Positions 17,935 to 26,587 are shown, counted from the stretch's first letter. The stretch is 64,000 nt of DNA from Sphingobacterium sp. R2 (GCF_040760075.1 NZ_CP142884.1:4588001-4652000), one strand, 5' to 3'. A program made the numbers and translations. Notes: generated by a model from the letters alone, not told the origin.

Positions 17935-19032
17935 TTAAGTAGGATGTTCAAAAAGGTTTAGCTGTATACCTTCTTTTGGAAAATCAGTTTCTTCCACAAA
18001 GTTGGATATTGAAACTCCCAATAGCCGCACCTTATTTAGCAGCTCAACCTTTTTTAACAAAAGATGTGCTGTCGCGTAAATTTTGTCTTCGGAGTCGAAA
18101 CTACTTTCTATGGTTGTGCTACGTGTCAGCTGCACAAAATTCGCATATTTAACTTTCAAGGTTAACGTTCGTCCAGAAACTTCCTTTTTTCCAATACGAA
18201 ACCACAACTGTTTGCAGAGTCGATGCAAAATGCTGTTTAACTCTTCAAATGCTTCTACATCCTCTTCAAAAGTATCCTCAATACCAATCGATTTACTGCT
18301 GCGATTAGGAACGACTGGACGGTCATCAATACCTCTGACAATACGGTAAAAAAAATGACCTGTCTTTCCAAACCAACGGACCAAATCATCTTCACGCTGT
18401 TTTTTTAAATCAAGCCCTGTAAACAGTCCAAGTTGGTGCATTTTCTTCGCAGTGACTTTCCCTACGCCAAAAAATTTATCTACGGGCAATGACTCCATAA
18501 ACTTGACTATCTTAGAAGGACCAATAAATGTCAAACCATTGGGTTTATCCATATCTGAAGCAATTTTCGCTACAAATTTATTAACAGACACACCAGCAGA
18601 AACCGTTAAGTTCAGTTCGTCCTTTATAGCTGCTTTAATCGCTTTGGCAATATCGATTGCCGAACCGATCCCCTGTTTATCCACTGTAACATCTAAATAT
18701 GCTTCATCCAGAGAAAGTGGTTCAATTAAGTCCGTATACCGTAGAAAAATCTCCCTAATCTGATACGAAACCTGGCGATACACATCAAAACGAGGATAAG
18801 TGAAGATGATATGAGGGCACAGTTGCAGAGCCTTTCTTGAGCTCATAGCAGATCTGACACCAAATTTTCTTGCTTCATAGCTTGCTGTCGCAACCACCCC
18901 TCTCCCATCTGGAGATCCGCCGACAGCGATTGCCTTCCCCCGATATTCGGGGAAGTCGCGCTGATCTACAGACGCATAGAATGCGTCCATATCCAAATGA
19001 ATGATCTTGCGATATGCCCGGTCTGAGTCCAT
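17935..19032 (-). CDS. dinB: DNA polymerase IV (Y-family translesion polymerase)
   Basis: Error-prone polymerase that copies past damaged bases. The 365-residue product has the Y-family palm motifs IIHLDMDAFYASVDQRD, with the metal-binding Asp, and the catalytic SLDEAYLDVT. It also has GVSVNKFVAKIASDMDKPNG, the thumb helix-hairpin-helix FFGVGKVTAKKMHQLG, and the little-finger domain to the C-terminus. The last residues QLNLFEHPT resemble the QLxLF clamp-binding motif of Pol IV. No LexA-like box is obvious upstream. A TAAATTTG element ends four bases before the ATG, another case of a very short or absent leader. Confidence 0.95.
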   Translation of the reverse strand: MDSDRAYRKIIHLDMDAFYASVDQRDFPEYRGKAIAVGGSPDGRGVVATASYEARKFGVRSAMSSRKALQLCPHIIFTYPRFDVYRQVSYQIREIFLRYTDLIEPLSLDEAYLDVTVDKQGIGSAIDIAKAIKAAIKDELNLTVSAGVSVNKFVAKIASDMDKPNGLTFIGPSKIVKFMESLPVDKFFGVGKVTAKKMHQLGLFTGLDLKKQREDDLVRWFGKTGHFFYRIVRGIDDRPVVPNRSSKSIGIEDTFEEDVEAFEELNSILHRLCKQLWFRIGKKEVSGRTLTLKVKYANFVQLTRSTTIESSFDSEDKIYATAHLLLKKVELLNKVRLLGVSISNFVEETDFPKEGIQLNLFEHPT

Positions 19033-19036
19033 TGGA

Positions 19037-19044
19037 CAAATTTA
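19037..19044 (-). promoter_or_regulatory. -7 element TAAATTTG for dinB
   Basis: Exact TAnnTTTG on the minus strand, ending four bases before the dinB ATG at 19032. No TTG at 17-23 bases upstream is evident, so the -33 half is weak. Confidence 0.45.
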
Positions 19045-19256
19045 CAAAAATTAGCATAACAGCACGCATCAAGGACAAAATAACTAAGAGAATTAGTATT
19101 CAACATATCACCTTTTTCATTGACTTAAAATAAAAATCATTAGCATTTATGACGTTCATTATTTATCTTTAGATGAAGTTATACAATAGGGTATCCAAAG
19201 GATACATTTCCAATTGTTTTACAAATTGTTTCAAACCATTTTAATTCAAATGCATA

Positions 19257-19661
19257 ATGGAAAATATACCTGAACAACAAAAGAAGAAATCTGGATTAAA
19301 AAAAATTTTGCTCATCCTGATCCTCTTTATACTCGTTGGGGTTGGCTCATATGCCTACTGGAAATATTATTATGTATTCGGTGAGGGGGTCAAGTCTGGC
19401 TATCTTAATTACGCTGTAAGAAAAGGTAATATTTTTAAGACCTACGAAGGCAAGCTCATCCAAGAAGGATTTGGAAGCATAAAGACTGGAGGAATAGCCA
19501 GCAATCAATTTGAATTTTCTATCGAAGACGATTCAGTTTTCCAACAATTGGAGCTAAACAGTGGAAAATATTTTGATTTACGTTACAAAGAGTATCATGG
19601 AGTGCTTCCTTGGCGCGGAAATACTGTCTATGTTGTAGACAAGATTGTTAATATGAAATAG
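19257..19661 (+). CDS. Small membrane-anchored protein, unknown function
   Basis: A 134-residue protein with a Lys-rich N-terminal tail, one strong TM (about residues 17-38, ILLILILFILVGVGSYAYW) and a C-terminal extracytoplasmic domain (KGNIFKTYEGKLIQEGFG ... WRGNTVYVVDKI). It resembles a class of small Bacteroidota membrane proteins that databases often label with the misleading name 6-phosphogluconate dehydrogenase; nothing here supports that enzyme. The gene stands alone. The tail composition suggests type II (N-in) topology. The function is unknown. Confidence 0.7.
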   Translation: MENIPEQQKKKSGLKKILLILILFILVGVGSYAYWKYYYVFGEGVKSGYLNYAVRKGNIFKTYEGKLIQEGFGSIKTGGIASNQFEFSIEDDSVFQQLELNSGKYFDLRYKEYHGVLPWRGNTVYVVDKIVNMK

Positions 19662-19806
19662 AAACTTCGCTGGTCATACAGCAAAGTTTTCAAATGAGCA
19701 GTCGAAATCAGTTCTATGGTGCTGTTATAGATACGCCAAAATATATAAGTTGCCCCATTTTCTTAGCGTGGGTTTACCCTACCGATTATATTCAGCACTG
19801 AAAGAC

Positions 19807-20766
19807 TTACGCTTGCGCGAGAAAGACGTCGCGGACGATCAATTTATCATCAAAATAACTTCTCAGAATCGTTCCATCACCGTGGAGTGTCCATACTTCC
19901 CTAGGATCAACCATTTGTATATACTGGAGAATGTCGTTCCAGTCCACGTGATCGGATATATAGAGTTCGATATCGTTCTGTGCCTGCAGGCGCTTCCACC
20001 CTGAGGCGAACGCCCGCAATACTTTGGTCGCTCTGAAGTAACTATTAAATGTCATTGGGGGGACCAGATAAACTTTATTCTGTTCGCCCTGTTTCATTTC
20101 CTTCCTGTTATAAGGCTGGTAGGACAATTTCTTTAAGCCGTGCTGATCGTAAAGGCGATGGTATGGCAGTATACCACTATGCACGAGCACTTTTCTATCC
20201 GGACAATACCTATTGATCAAATCGGTGATCCGCTGTGCCTTTCCTAGCACATATGTACCCAACAGGATATTACTCGCATGTCCATTTAATTTTTTGATTT
20301 CCTCGGCTGGGTCAGGATGGATGACAACTGGATTTGCAAAGGTACTTTCGGTAATCAATACATCAGCTTGATGCATTTCGATCGGTTCACATGTCTCATC
20401 CAACTGTAATTTATAATCCCCGGTATACAAATATCGCACGCCCATATACTCCATAAGAATCTGTGCCGACCCGAGAATATGTCCCGCCGGTATTAACGTA
20501 ATCTCGACAGCACCGAGTTTAAAAGAACTGTTATATAATTTAGCCTGATAGGAGTCTTTGCGATTTTGCTTATAACGGTGACTCATAAACAAAGTTGTCG
20601 CATGGGTAGCATACACATAATCGTGCCCTGAGCTCGCATGATCGCCATGGGCATGAGATACGACATTATGCATAACCGGATTGCTGGCATCGATAAAAAA
20701 ATCACCGTAACGGCAGTAATAACCTTCTGGCTTTCTGACAAAGAAGTCAGGCAATATTATAGACAT
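19807..20766 (-). CDS. MBL-fold exonuclease resembling DNA-ligase-associated nucleases
   Basis: A 319-residue metallo-beta-lactamase-fold protein with the metal motif His38-x-His40-x-Asp42-His43 (VVSHAHGDHASSGH). The second metal Asp region is RYLYTGDYKLQLDE, followed by DVLITESTFANPVV. The N-terminal EGYYCRYGDFFIDA segment and the TGDYK/ESTF pair match the putative exonuclease family found next to ATP-dependent DNA ligases. No ligase or helicase gene accompanies it here, so the name is by homology only. It starts four bases after coaE in a ybbR-coaE-MBL operon. A role in DNA or RNA processing is likely. Confidence 0.75.
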   Translation of the reverse strand: MSIILPDFFVRKPEGYYCRYGDFFIDASNPVMHNVVSHAHGDHASSGHDYVYATHATTLFMSHRYKQNRKDSYQAKLYNSSFKLGAVEITLIPAGHILGSAQILMEYMGVRYLYTGDYKLQLDETCEPIEMHQADVLITESTFANPVVIHPDPAEEIKKLNGHASNILLGTYVLGKAQRITDLINRYCPDRKVLVHSGILPYHRLYDQHGLKKLSYQPYNRKEMKQGEQNKVYLVPPMTFNSYFRATKVLRAFASGWKRLQAQNDIELYISDHVDWNDILQYIQMVDPREVWTLHGDGTILRSYFDDKLIVRDVFLAQA

Positions 20767-20770
20767 ACTA

Positions 20771-21346
20771 TTATTTTAAAAATTTTTGATGTAGATTCCA
20801 CACTTGTGGCAATAGTGGTGTGGTACCATCGTTGACGATGACGAAGTCGGCCAATTTTAACTTTTCTTCGTCAGCGAGTTGCTTATTAATTCGCTCCATG
20901 ACCTGTCCTTCCGTAACCTTATCGCGTTTCATAACACGTTGAACACGTACGGATAAAGGTGCCGTAACCAGAATAGTATAATCAAGATCCTTATAAGAAC
21001 CGCTTTCAAAGAGTAAAGCAGCCTCCTTGAGTGTATAACGGGATTTTTGTTGTGCTGCCCATTCCTTGGCCTCCTGTATAACGATAGGGTGTATAATTCC
21101 GTTCACAAGTTCGAGCTTCGCGCTGTCCGAAAATATACGTTGAGCTAAGAAAGCTCGATCCAGCTTCCCGTCCGGATAAGTCTCCGCTCCAAATTCCGCG
21201 ATTAAGCGTTCTTTAATCCGAATATCGGTATTCATCAGTTTTTTAGCTTCCTCATCCGCGTTATAAACCGGTACTGCCATGGCTTTAAATAGTTTGCAGA
21301 TAAAAGTTTTACCTGATCCAATTCCGCCTGTTATTCCAATCTTCAT
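20771..21346 (-). CDS. coaE: Dephospho-CoA kinase
   Basis: Phosphorylates dephospho-CoA at the ribose 3'-OH, the last step of CoA synthesis. The product is 191 residues from ATG 21346 (MKIGITGGIGSGKT, containing the P-loop GGIGSGKT). A longer open frame begins eight codons upstream and would overlap ybbR, so the later ATG is preferred. Other CoaE features are VYNADEEAKKLM, FLAQRIFSDSAK, GIIHPIV and ALLFESGSYKDLD. The gap to ybbR is ten bases. Confidence 0.93.
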   Translation of the reverse strand: MKIGITGGIGSGKTFICKLFKAMAVPVYNADEEAKKLMNTDIRIKERLIAEFGAETYPDGKLDRAFLAQRIFSDSAKLELVNGIIHPIVIQEAKEWAAQQKSRYTLKEAALLFESGSYKDLDYTILVTAPLSVRVQRVMKRDKVTEGQVMERINKQLADEEKLKLADFVIVNDGTTPLLPQVWNLHQKFLK

Positions 21347-21356
21347 GAAAGTATCG

Positions 21357-22307
21357 TTATTTACGTACAAAAAAGTCTACATTTTGCGGCACAATACTGA
21401 TTATCTGACAATATTCAGGAACTTTGGTCAATAAAATGGGTAAGTACTGTACCTGATTCTTCTCCCAATCTGAAAGGTCTACCACTGCCTCGAAATCGCG
21501 CGACGTATATCTATTGTAATCTTTCACGGACATCAATACCGTGACAACAACTTTACTTGGACTAAGCCTGACCGAACTATAACCTTGTCCATTTTCCACC
21601 TTGACAGGTAATTCGATTACTTTCTCGGTCAATTCACCTACTGGCATCAGCACCTCAACAGACGTTGGATAAACATTGATATTCCCTTTTTGATTTCTCG
21701 CCAGATTTGCAACAGTTCGTACATCAGTCTCCACGTCTTTCCCCCGGACGGTATCGGTTTCCCAGTACTCAATTGCCGAAACATCCTCGTAAGGCCCGGT
21801 GATGGTAACATAAGCTGGTGTAACTTTGGTTTCAGCGATAAAACCGTATCCCCGTTTAAATGAAATATTAGCTAGGGGATTTACAGGCACTTTACGTTGT
21901 GTCTGTTTCGAAAAATCAAAAAACAAAGTATCGGGACTGACCGACACGACCCGCTGTTCATGTGGAAATTGCCGATTTATAAATCCTAGCTGATTAGAAA
22001 AAACGACCCAATCTTTGGTTTTTAATGAGCTTAGGTCGACCTGAACTTTAGGTGTTTCCAAAGTAGCTTTTGAAAATAAAAATTGCCATCCCGTCATTTC
22101 GAGCTTAACTTTTACAGTATCAGACTGCTGCGGGTGGAACGCTCGTTTCTCTGGCAGATTAACGTATTCAATTGCCGCCTTGACGGATACAGTATATTGG
22201 TTGGAGATCGAAAATAATAGCCAAGCTAACAACGAAATTCCAACACAACGTATGAAGATATTAATCTTGCGTCGTTGGATCTTATTTATTCGAACTGTAT
22301 TCGCCAT
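21357..22307 (-). CDS. YbbR-domain membrane-anchored protein
   Basis: A 316-residue protein with a short basic N-terminus, one TM (about 17-38) and extracytoplasmic repeated YbbR-like domains (VKVKLEMTGWQFLFSKATLE, YVTITGPYEDVSAIEYWETD). Such proteins in Firmicutes (CdaR) regulate a diadenylate cyclase. In Bacteroidota the gene commonly sits beside coaE and yajC, and no cyclase gene is present here. It leads the ybbR-coaE-MBL operon and has its own promoter element just before the ATG. Function in this phylum is not established. Confidence 0.8.
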   Translation of the reverse strand: MANTVRINKIQRRKINIFIRCVGISLLAWLLFSISNQYTVSVKAAIEYVNLPEKRAFHPQQSDTVKVKLEMTGWQFLFSKATLETPKVQVDLSSLKTKDWVVFSNQLGFINRQFPHEQRVVSVSPDTLFFDFSKQTQRKVPVNPLANISFKRGYGFIAETKVTPAYVTITGPYEDVSAIEYWETDTVRGKDVETDVRTVANLARNQKGNINVYPTSVEVLMPVGELTEKVIELPVKVENGQGYSSVRLSPSKVVVTVLMSVKDYNRYTSRDFEAVVDLSDWEKNQVQYLPILLTKVPEYCQIISIVPQNVDFFVRK

Positions 22308-22311
22308 GATA

Positions 22312-22319
22312 CAAACTTA
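22312..22319 (-). promoter_or_regulatory. -7 element TAAGTTTG for ybbR
   Basis: Exact TAnnTTTG on the minus strand, ending four bases (TATC) before the ybbR ATG at 22307. No clear -33 TTG is seen. Confidence 0.45.
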
Positions 22320-22557
22320 ATCAATTTGCGTAAAAATCAGCCCATAGGTAGATAAAAACTTACGTGCCGACCGACAACTCACTTGCCACCAAAAAAATCC
22401 ATGAACACCTTTGTTAAGGAAGAGCACTTGACTGTTCGTAAGGGCAGACACCCTCACCCAACGTAAAAAACAATCGCATGCATCTATTCAAATAAGAGGT
22501 GCTTAAAATTTGGTCAAAACCAAAAGATAGGTTGATAACTCAAATAAATAGTACACA

Positions 22558-22992
22558 TTGATCATCAATCCGTATCAAGGCAAGGGCTTAGTTCAGCTGA
22601 GATTTCAATCCCCGAGAGAGTTACTTTCATTCTCATCTATTCTTTATCAAACCGCACAGTTGTGTTACTGGATTCTAATTGGTTTATTAATTCTCGTTGT
22701 TCAGAAACTTTTTAAATCGTTCAGTAATAAAACATTTTTTACCGATAAAAATGCTTCACTAATCGTTTTTAGCTCATTCTGCCTAATGCTTTTGCCTGTT
22801 ATGAGATGGATTACACAGGAATTTTTCCTTAATTGTATTACAAAATTAAGTTTAAATAATTCGAACTATGTGCTACACAATGGAGCACATCTTTTCGATA
22901 CAGAGACAGTTATTGGTTTAGTATTATTGGCTTTTGGCGCAGCTTTTAAATCAGGCGTCGCTTTACGTAGGGAGAATGAATCCTTTATTTAA
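22558..22992 (+). CDS. DUF2975-like membrane protein, probably 5'-truncated
   Basis: An open frame of 144 codons with three hydrophobic segments (about 34-52, 68-82, 113-130) and the loop SFSNKTFFTDKNASLIVF, where FFTxxN is typical of DUF2975 membrane proteins. It can begin only at a TTG (22558); an in-frame stop lies three codons earlier, and the first ATG falls in the middle of the protein. Family members usually have a first TM before the loop that here reads YQGKGLVQLRF, so about 50 residues seem missing. The next gene, six bases on, is the XRE regulator that usually partners DUF2975, so this was once an intact module. Confidence 0.6.
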   Translation: MIINPYQGKGLVQLRFQSPRELLSFSSILYQTAQLCYWILIGLLILVVQKLFKSFSNKTFFTDKNASLIVFSSFCLMLLPVMRWITQEFFLNCITKLSLNNSNYVLHNGAHLFDTETVIGLVLLAFGAAFKSGVALRRENESFI

Positions 22993-22998
22993 TTAAAC

Positions 22999-23199
22999 AT
23001 GCCCATTATAATTAATTTAGATGTTGTCTTAGCCAAGCGTAAAATGTCTTTGACAGAATTATCGCAGAAAGTCGGTTTGAGCCTTGTCAATCTTTCCATC
23101 TTAAAGACGGGCAAGGCTAAAGGTGTCCGATTTGAAACCTTAGAGGCCATCTGCAAAGTACTGGACTGCAAGCCCGGAGACATTCTTGATATGGAATAA
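22999..23199 (+). CDS. YozG-type XRE family small HTH regulator
   Basis: A 66-residue Cro/C1-type helix-turn-helix protein (MPIIINLDVVLAKRKMSLTE, LSQKVGLSLVNLSILKTGKA, ETLEAICKVLDCKPGDILDM). It is compact, with no other domain. It lies six bases after the DUF2975-like gene, the usual partner arrangement in which the HTH protein is thought to control its own pair. The two genes sit on the plus strand between yajC and ybbR, both on the minus strand. The target site is unknown. Confidence 0.88.
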   Translation: MPIIINLDVVLAKRKMSLTELSQKVGLSLVNLSILKTGKAKGVRFETLEAICKVLDCKPGDILDME

Positions 23200-23399
23200 A
23201 GAAAAAAGATACAGAACAGTATGATGCCAAATTTCTCTTATCTCAAAATTAAGCTAACTTAGAAACATGCAAACCCTATTTTTACAGGAAACCGCATCAG
23301 AAAGTGCCGTGTTCTAATGAAACAGGCAGCTTCATTGCATTTTTCTCTTTTCATTTATTGTGGAGTAGTCTAAAGCATTTTTATCATAACAATATATTA

Positions 23400-23464
23400 A
23401 CGCTCTTAACAGTCGGTACTGTTAAGAGCGTAATAAAAGCCAGTTTTCGTAGAAAACTGGCTTT
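23400..23464 (-). terminator. Two tandem hairpins after yajC
   Basis: Hairpin one: arms ACGCTCTTAACAG and CTGTTAAGAGCGT with a six-base loop (23400-23431). Hairpin two: arms AAAGCCAGTTTTC and GAAAACTGGCTTT with a three-base loop (23436-23464). For yajC (minus strand) the second hairpin is met first, and TTTTATTA follows it, so it is a good terminator. The first may serve the XRE gene or be a backup. Confidence 0.75.
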
Positions 23465-23483
23465 ATTTCTTTCTCGAAAAAGC

Positions 23484-23801
23484 TTATGAAGCGCTCTTCT
23501 CTGTGTTGTTAACAGCTTTAGAAGCATCTAACGCGATTGCTGACTTGTCAAAACGGATTTTTACACCCGAACCTACGTCTACTAAGAAAGTCGTGTCTGA
23601 TACTTCTACAATACGGCCGTGAATACCAGCTGTCGTTACTACTTTAGAGTTTACACCAAGTTCTTCGATATATTTTTTGTGATCTTTTTGCTTCTTCATC
23701 TGCGGTCTAATCATGAAGAAATAAAATACCACGATAATCAAAACCATTGGTAGAAAACTCATCAAATTGCCACCCGCTGCTTGTAATAATACTGTGTTCA
23801 T
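23484..23801 (-). CDS. yajC: Preprotein translocase subunit YajC
   Basis: Small inner-membrane partner of SecDF. The 105-residue protein has one TM (about 17-32, LPMVLIIVVFYFFMI) followed directly by the diagnostic RPQMKKQKDHKKYIEELGVNSKVVTTAGIHGRIVEV and a C-terminal SH3-like tail. Length and motif order are typical. It is the last gene of the nusB-DUF1573-yajC series, 26 bases after DUF1573, and is followed by tandem hairpins. Confidence 0.93.
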   Translation of the reverse strand: MNTVLLQAAGGNLMSFLPMVLIIVVFYFFMIRPQMKKQKDHKKYIEELGVNSKVVTTAGIHGRIVEVSDTTFLVDVGSGVKIRFDKSAIALDASKAVNNTEKSAS

Positions 23802-23827
23802 TTGTAATTATATCTTTTAATAATGTG

Positions 23828-24289
23828 TTATTTCGCTAATACTTCGCCTTTGAGCTGCACCGTTGTTAAGCCATTGGAAGCATTGGATTGAATCGTAATG
23901 ATCTTCTGCTGTTTACCAACTTGTCCTTCACTATTGAAAGTTACATGGATCTCAGATTTTCCACCTGGCAAAATAGGACTTTTCGAAAACTCAGGCTGTG
24001 TACAACCACATGAAGCAGTCACTTTCGAGATAATAACAGGTGCATCACCCGAATTTTTCAACACAAAGGTATGTTTTACCTGTGCGCCTTCCTTTACCTG
24101 ACCGAAATCAAATGCAGACTCTTCAAATTCTACTTTTCCCAATTGTGCCGCTGCCTTAGAAAGGCTATCTGCAGCTGCTGTTTCAGTCGCTGTCTTGGTT
24201 CCTTCTTCTTTTCCCTTTTGTGCATTTCCGCAAGAAAATAAAAGTACTGCCGACAACGCTAAAACTGAATATTTGCCAAAGTTTTTCAT
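23828..24289 (-). CDS. DUF1573 lipoprotein
   Basis: A 153-residue protein with a lipoprotein signal (VLLFSCGNAQKG), a short Ala/Glu/Thr-rich linker and an Ig-like DUF1573 domain: FDFGQVKEGAQVKHTFVLKN, VTASCGCTQPEFSK, GGKSEIHVTFNSEGQVGKQ. The SCGCT motif is the hallmark of the family. Function is unknown; it is common in Bacteroidota and probably exposed in the periplasm. It follows nusB by 29 bases. Confidence 0.88.
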   Translation of the reverse strand: MKNFGKYSVLALSAVLLFSCGNAQKGKEEGTKTATETAAADSLSKAAAQLGKVEFEESAFDFGQVKEGAQVKHTFVLKNSGDAPVIISKVTASCGCTQPEFSKSPILPGGKSEIHVTFNSEGQVGKQQKIITIQSNASNGLTTVQLKGEVLAK

Positions 24290-24318
24290 TCGTATAAATT
24301 ATTTATGCGCGTTTGGTT

Positions 24319-25266
24319 TTAATCTTTTAAACCGCGACCTGCCTTCTGGATTCTTCCCTGTTGATTCAGATCGCTCAATATTTTATCTAAGATACCATTA
24401 ATAAATGTATTACTTTTCAATGTACTGAATACCTTAGAAATTTCAATATACTCATTTATTGTTACTTTTACAGGAATCGATGGAAAATTAACCAACTCAC
24501 ATATTGCCATACGCATCAATAATGTATCCATTAAAGCAATACGATCTGACTCCCAATTCTTGGTTTTCTCCGAGATAAGCTTTTGATACTCATTTGTATT
24601 GCGGATTGTTTTACCCAACAATGCAATAATATAGTCGCTATCATCATTCCAATTTTGCGTAATTTCTGCAAGTTTATTTTTTCGTGGATCTTCAGAACTA
24701 AAATTCTTAAAAGTCTTCGCGATCAAAGCCTGCAATACTTCTTTATCCACCGGCCAGTTGATGAATTTTTCTTCAAAAACCTGCTCAATAACCGGCGATT
24801 TTAAGATGATCTTTTTAAAGATATGCTTGATGATATCCTTTTCCGTACCGATCGAGCGATCTTCTTGTTGCAAGTACTCCAAATAAGCTTCAGAATCCTT
24901 TAACTGCAAAAATACAGTGCGCACGATCTCCGGATCAAAGCTCCAGGAAATCTTATATTTTTTGACACCTTCTCCATATTGTGGATTTTGTCTCAATGAC
25001 TCAATAAAAGTGTTTGTACTTAACTTGGTCGTTAAAGACAAGTCTTTTTCAGTTGGTAAAAACTTATTAGCCCTACCCTCTGCATCTATTAAGACATAAT
25101 CAGATACTTCATCTAAAAGATTCAGTGTCCACATATACATCTCATAAACTTCATCCACATTTTTTAATAGTGCTTTCTCAAATGTTTTGATGTCTTTATC
25201 TTCTGAAAGACTGTACGCATAAAGCGTTTGCACTACTTTTACCCTCAGGTGTCTCCTGTTTAACAT
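24319..25266 (-). CDS. nusB: Transcription antitermination factor NusB (extended form)
   Basis: Binds boxA RNA with NusE to promote rRNA antitermination. The 315-residue product is about twice the E. coli length. The N-terminal MLNRRHLRVKVVQTLYAYSLSE and the C-terminal half carry the NusB fold (DRIALMDTLLMRMAICELVNFPSIPVKVTINEYIEISKVFST and FINGILDKIL). The extra middle part is typical of Bacteroidota NusB. It lies 60 bases after the leucine-dehydrogenase-like gene on the same strand. Confidence 0.92.
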   Translation of the reverse strand: MLNRRHLRVKVVQTLYAYSLSEDKDIKTFEKALLKNVDEVYEMYMWTLNLLDEVSDYVLIDAEGRANKFLPTEKDLSLTTKLSTNTFIESLRQNPQYGEGVKKYKISWSFDPEIVRTVFLQLKDSEAYLEYLQQEDRSIGTEKDIIKHIFKKIILKSPVIEQVFEEKFINWPVDKEVLQALIAKTFKNFSSEDPRKNKLAEITQNWNDDSDYIIALLGKTIRNTNEYQKLISEKTKNWESDRIALMDTLLMRMAICELVNFPSIPVKVTINEYIEISKVFSTLKSNTFINGILDKILSDLNQQGRIQKAGRGLKD

Positions 25267-25326
25267 AGTAATTTAAAGAACGATTTTTTTATAAAATAAT
25301 AAATAAGAACGATTTTGGGATGAAGA

Positions 25327-26406
25327 CTATCGCTTGATTTTTTTAATATCTTGGATACGCTTCTCCGCGATGCGATTAGCCGCTTCAAAAGTAGAAATAT
25401 TCTCTTCTTTTGATTTTTTCAATACGTCTCTAGTCGCATTATAAATATTTTTGATCACAAATTCAGTGTGATCTACGCCATAATTTTGAATTTCCGAATA
25501 ACAGCCAATTAATGCACCGGCGTTGATCAAATAGTCAGGGGCGTATAATATACCTCTTTCATGAAGGATAGAACTTGTAACATGTTCGTCTTTCAATTGA
25601 TTATTCGCCGAACCGGCAATAATTTTACATTGCATTTTCTGCGCGGATTCTGGATTTACCGTACCACCTAATGCACAGGGAGAATATACGTCAAATTCGT
25701 GATCAAATACTTCACCGTAAGGTATTGGCTCAGCTTTGTACTTGGCCGCTACTTTCAACATTTTTTCTTCCGTAATATCGCTGACATATACACGCGCATT
25801 CTCTTCACGTAACATTGCAATTAAACGCTCACCAACTCCACCGACGCCATGCACAATAACTTTTTTACCAGCAACATTTTCCGATCCGTACAATTCCTTT
25901 AAACAGGCTTTTATACCAAAATAAACACCCTGAGCTGCAAAGATCGAAGGATCACCGACACCACTGCCATGAATTGCTTTTGGTAAACCAGCAACATGGT
26001 CAGTTTCGGTATAAATATGTTCTAAATCGCGTTGTGTGGTACCTACATCCAAAGAAGCAATGAAATTACCATTCAATCCTTCAATAAACTGGCCCAAACG
26101 CCGCAATAAAACCTCAGATTTGTCCAAACGGCTATTCCCAATAATAACAGCACTTCCACCGCCTAAATTCAATCCAGTGATGGCTGATTTATACGTAATG
26201 GCCTTGGATAAACGTAAAGCATCCTCAATAGCTTCTTCTGTACTTTCGTAAGGTAACATACGAACCCCTCCTATCGCTGGCCCTAAGGTTGTATCATGGA
26301 TCGCAACGATAGCTTTCAAGCCCACTAATTCATCATTACAGAAAAATAAGTTTTGATGGCCAGACTGGCTCATCAATTCAAAAATAGAATTTTGAGATGT
26401 TGACAT
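25327..26406 (-). CDS. Glu/Leu/Phe/Val dehydrogenase family protein with an altered active site
   Basis: A 359-residue homologue of leucine dehydrogenase, which interconverts branched-chain amino acids and 2-oxo acids with NAD. Typical parts are seen: GLKAIVAIHDTTLGPAIGG, Lys73 in AITYKSAITGLNLGGG, Asp120 in LDVGTT, the Rossmann motif VHGVGGVGERLI, and IAGSANNQL. At the position of the catalytic lysine (GGGK in Bacillus LeuDH) this protein has Ser85 (GLNLGGGSAVIIG). The codon AGT is clear in the DNA (26152-26154). The neighbouring Glu-Asp also reads Leu-Asp. It may be inactive, altered, or regulatory. It heads a minus-strand series before nusB. Confidence 0.8.
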   Translation of the reverse strand: MSTSQNSIFELMSQSGHQNLFFCNDELVGLKAIVAIHDTTLGPAIGGVRMLPYESTEEAIEDALRLSKAITYKSAITGLNLGGGSAVIIGNSRLDKSEVLLRRLGQFIEGLNGNFIASLDVGTTQRDLEHIYTETDHVAGLPKAIHGSGVGDPSIFAAQGVYFGIKACLKELYGSENVAGKKVIVHGVGGVGERLIAMLREENARVYVSDITEEKMLKVAAKYKAEPIPYGEVFDHEFDVYSPCALGGTVNPESAQKMQCKIIAGSANNQLKDEHVTSSILHERGILYAPDYLINAGALIGCYSEIQNYGVDHTEFVIKNIYNATRDVLKKSKEENISTFEAANRIAEKRIQDIKKIKR

Positions 26407-26452
26407 AAAATGTACTACTCTAATTTGTTTTAATTTTTTAAGGTACTTGATG

Positions 26453-26486
26453 CAAAAGTAGGAAAATTATTCGTTGTGCATAACAA
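26453..26486 (-). promoter_or_regulatory. Promoter TTG-N23-TACTTTTG for the leucine-dehydrogenase-like gene
   Basis: On the minus strand: TTG at 26486-26484, 23 bases, then TACTTTTG at 26460-26453. The leader to the ATG at 26406 is about 40 bases. Confidence 0.6.
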
Positions 26487-26569
26487 CTTTTTTTATCCAA
26501 GACTTAACATTTGATTTCCGAATGACAGTAAATTCACTTAAATCGTAAAGCATTTTGATGAATTAGTCC

Positions 26570-26577
26570 TACTTTTG
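26570..26577 (+). promoter_or_regulatory. -7 element TACTTTTG for the ABC transporter gene
   Basis: Exact TAnnTTTG ten bases before the ATG at 26588. Together with the element on the other strand it makes a divergent promoter pair. Confidence 0.5.
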
Positions 26578-26587
26578 TATTCGTAAT

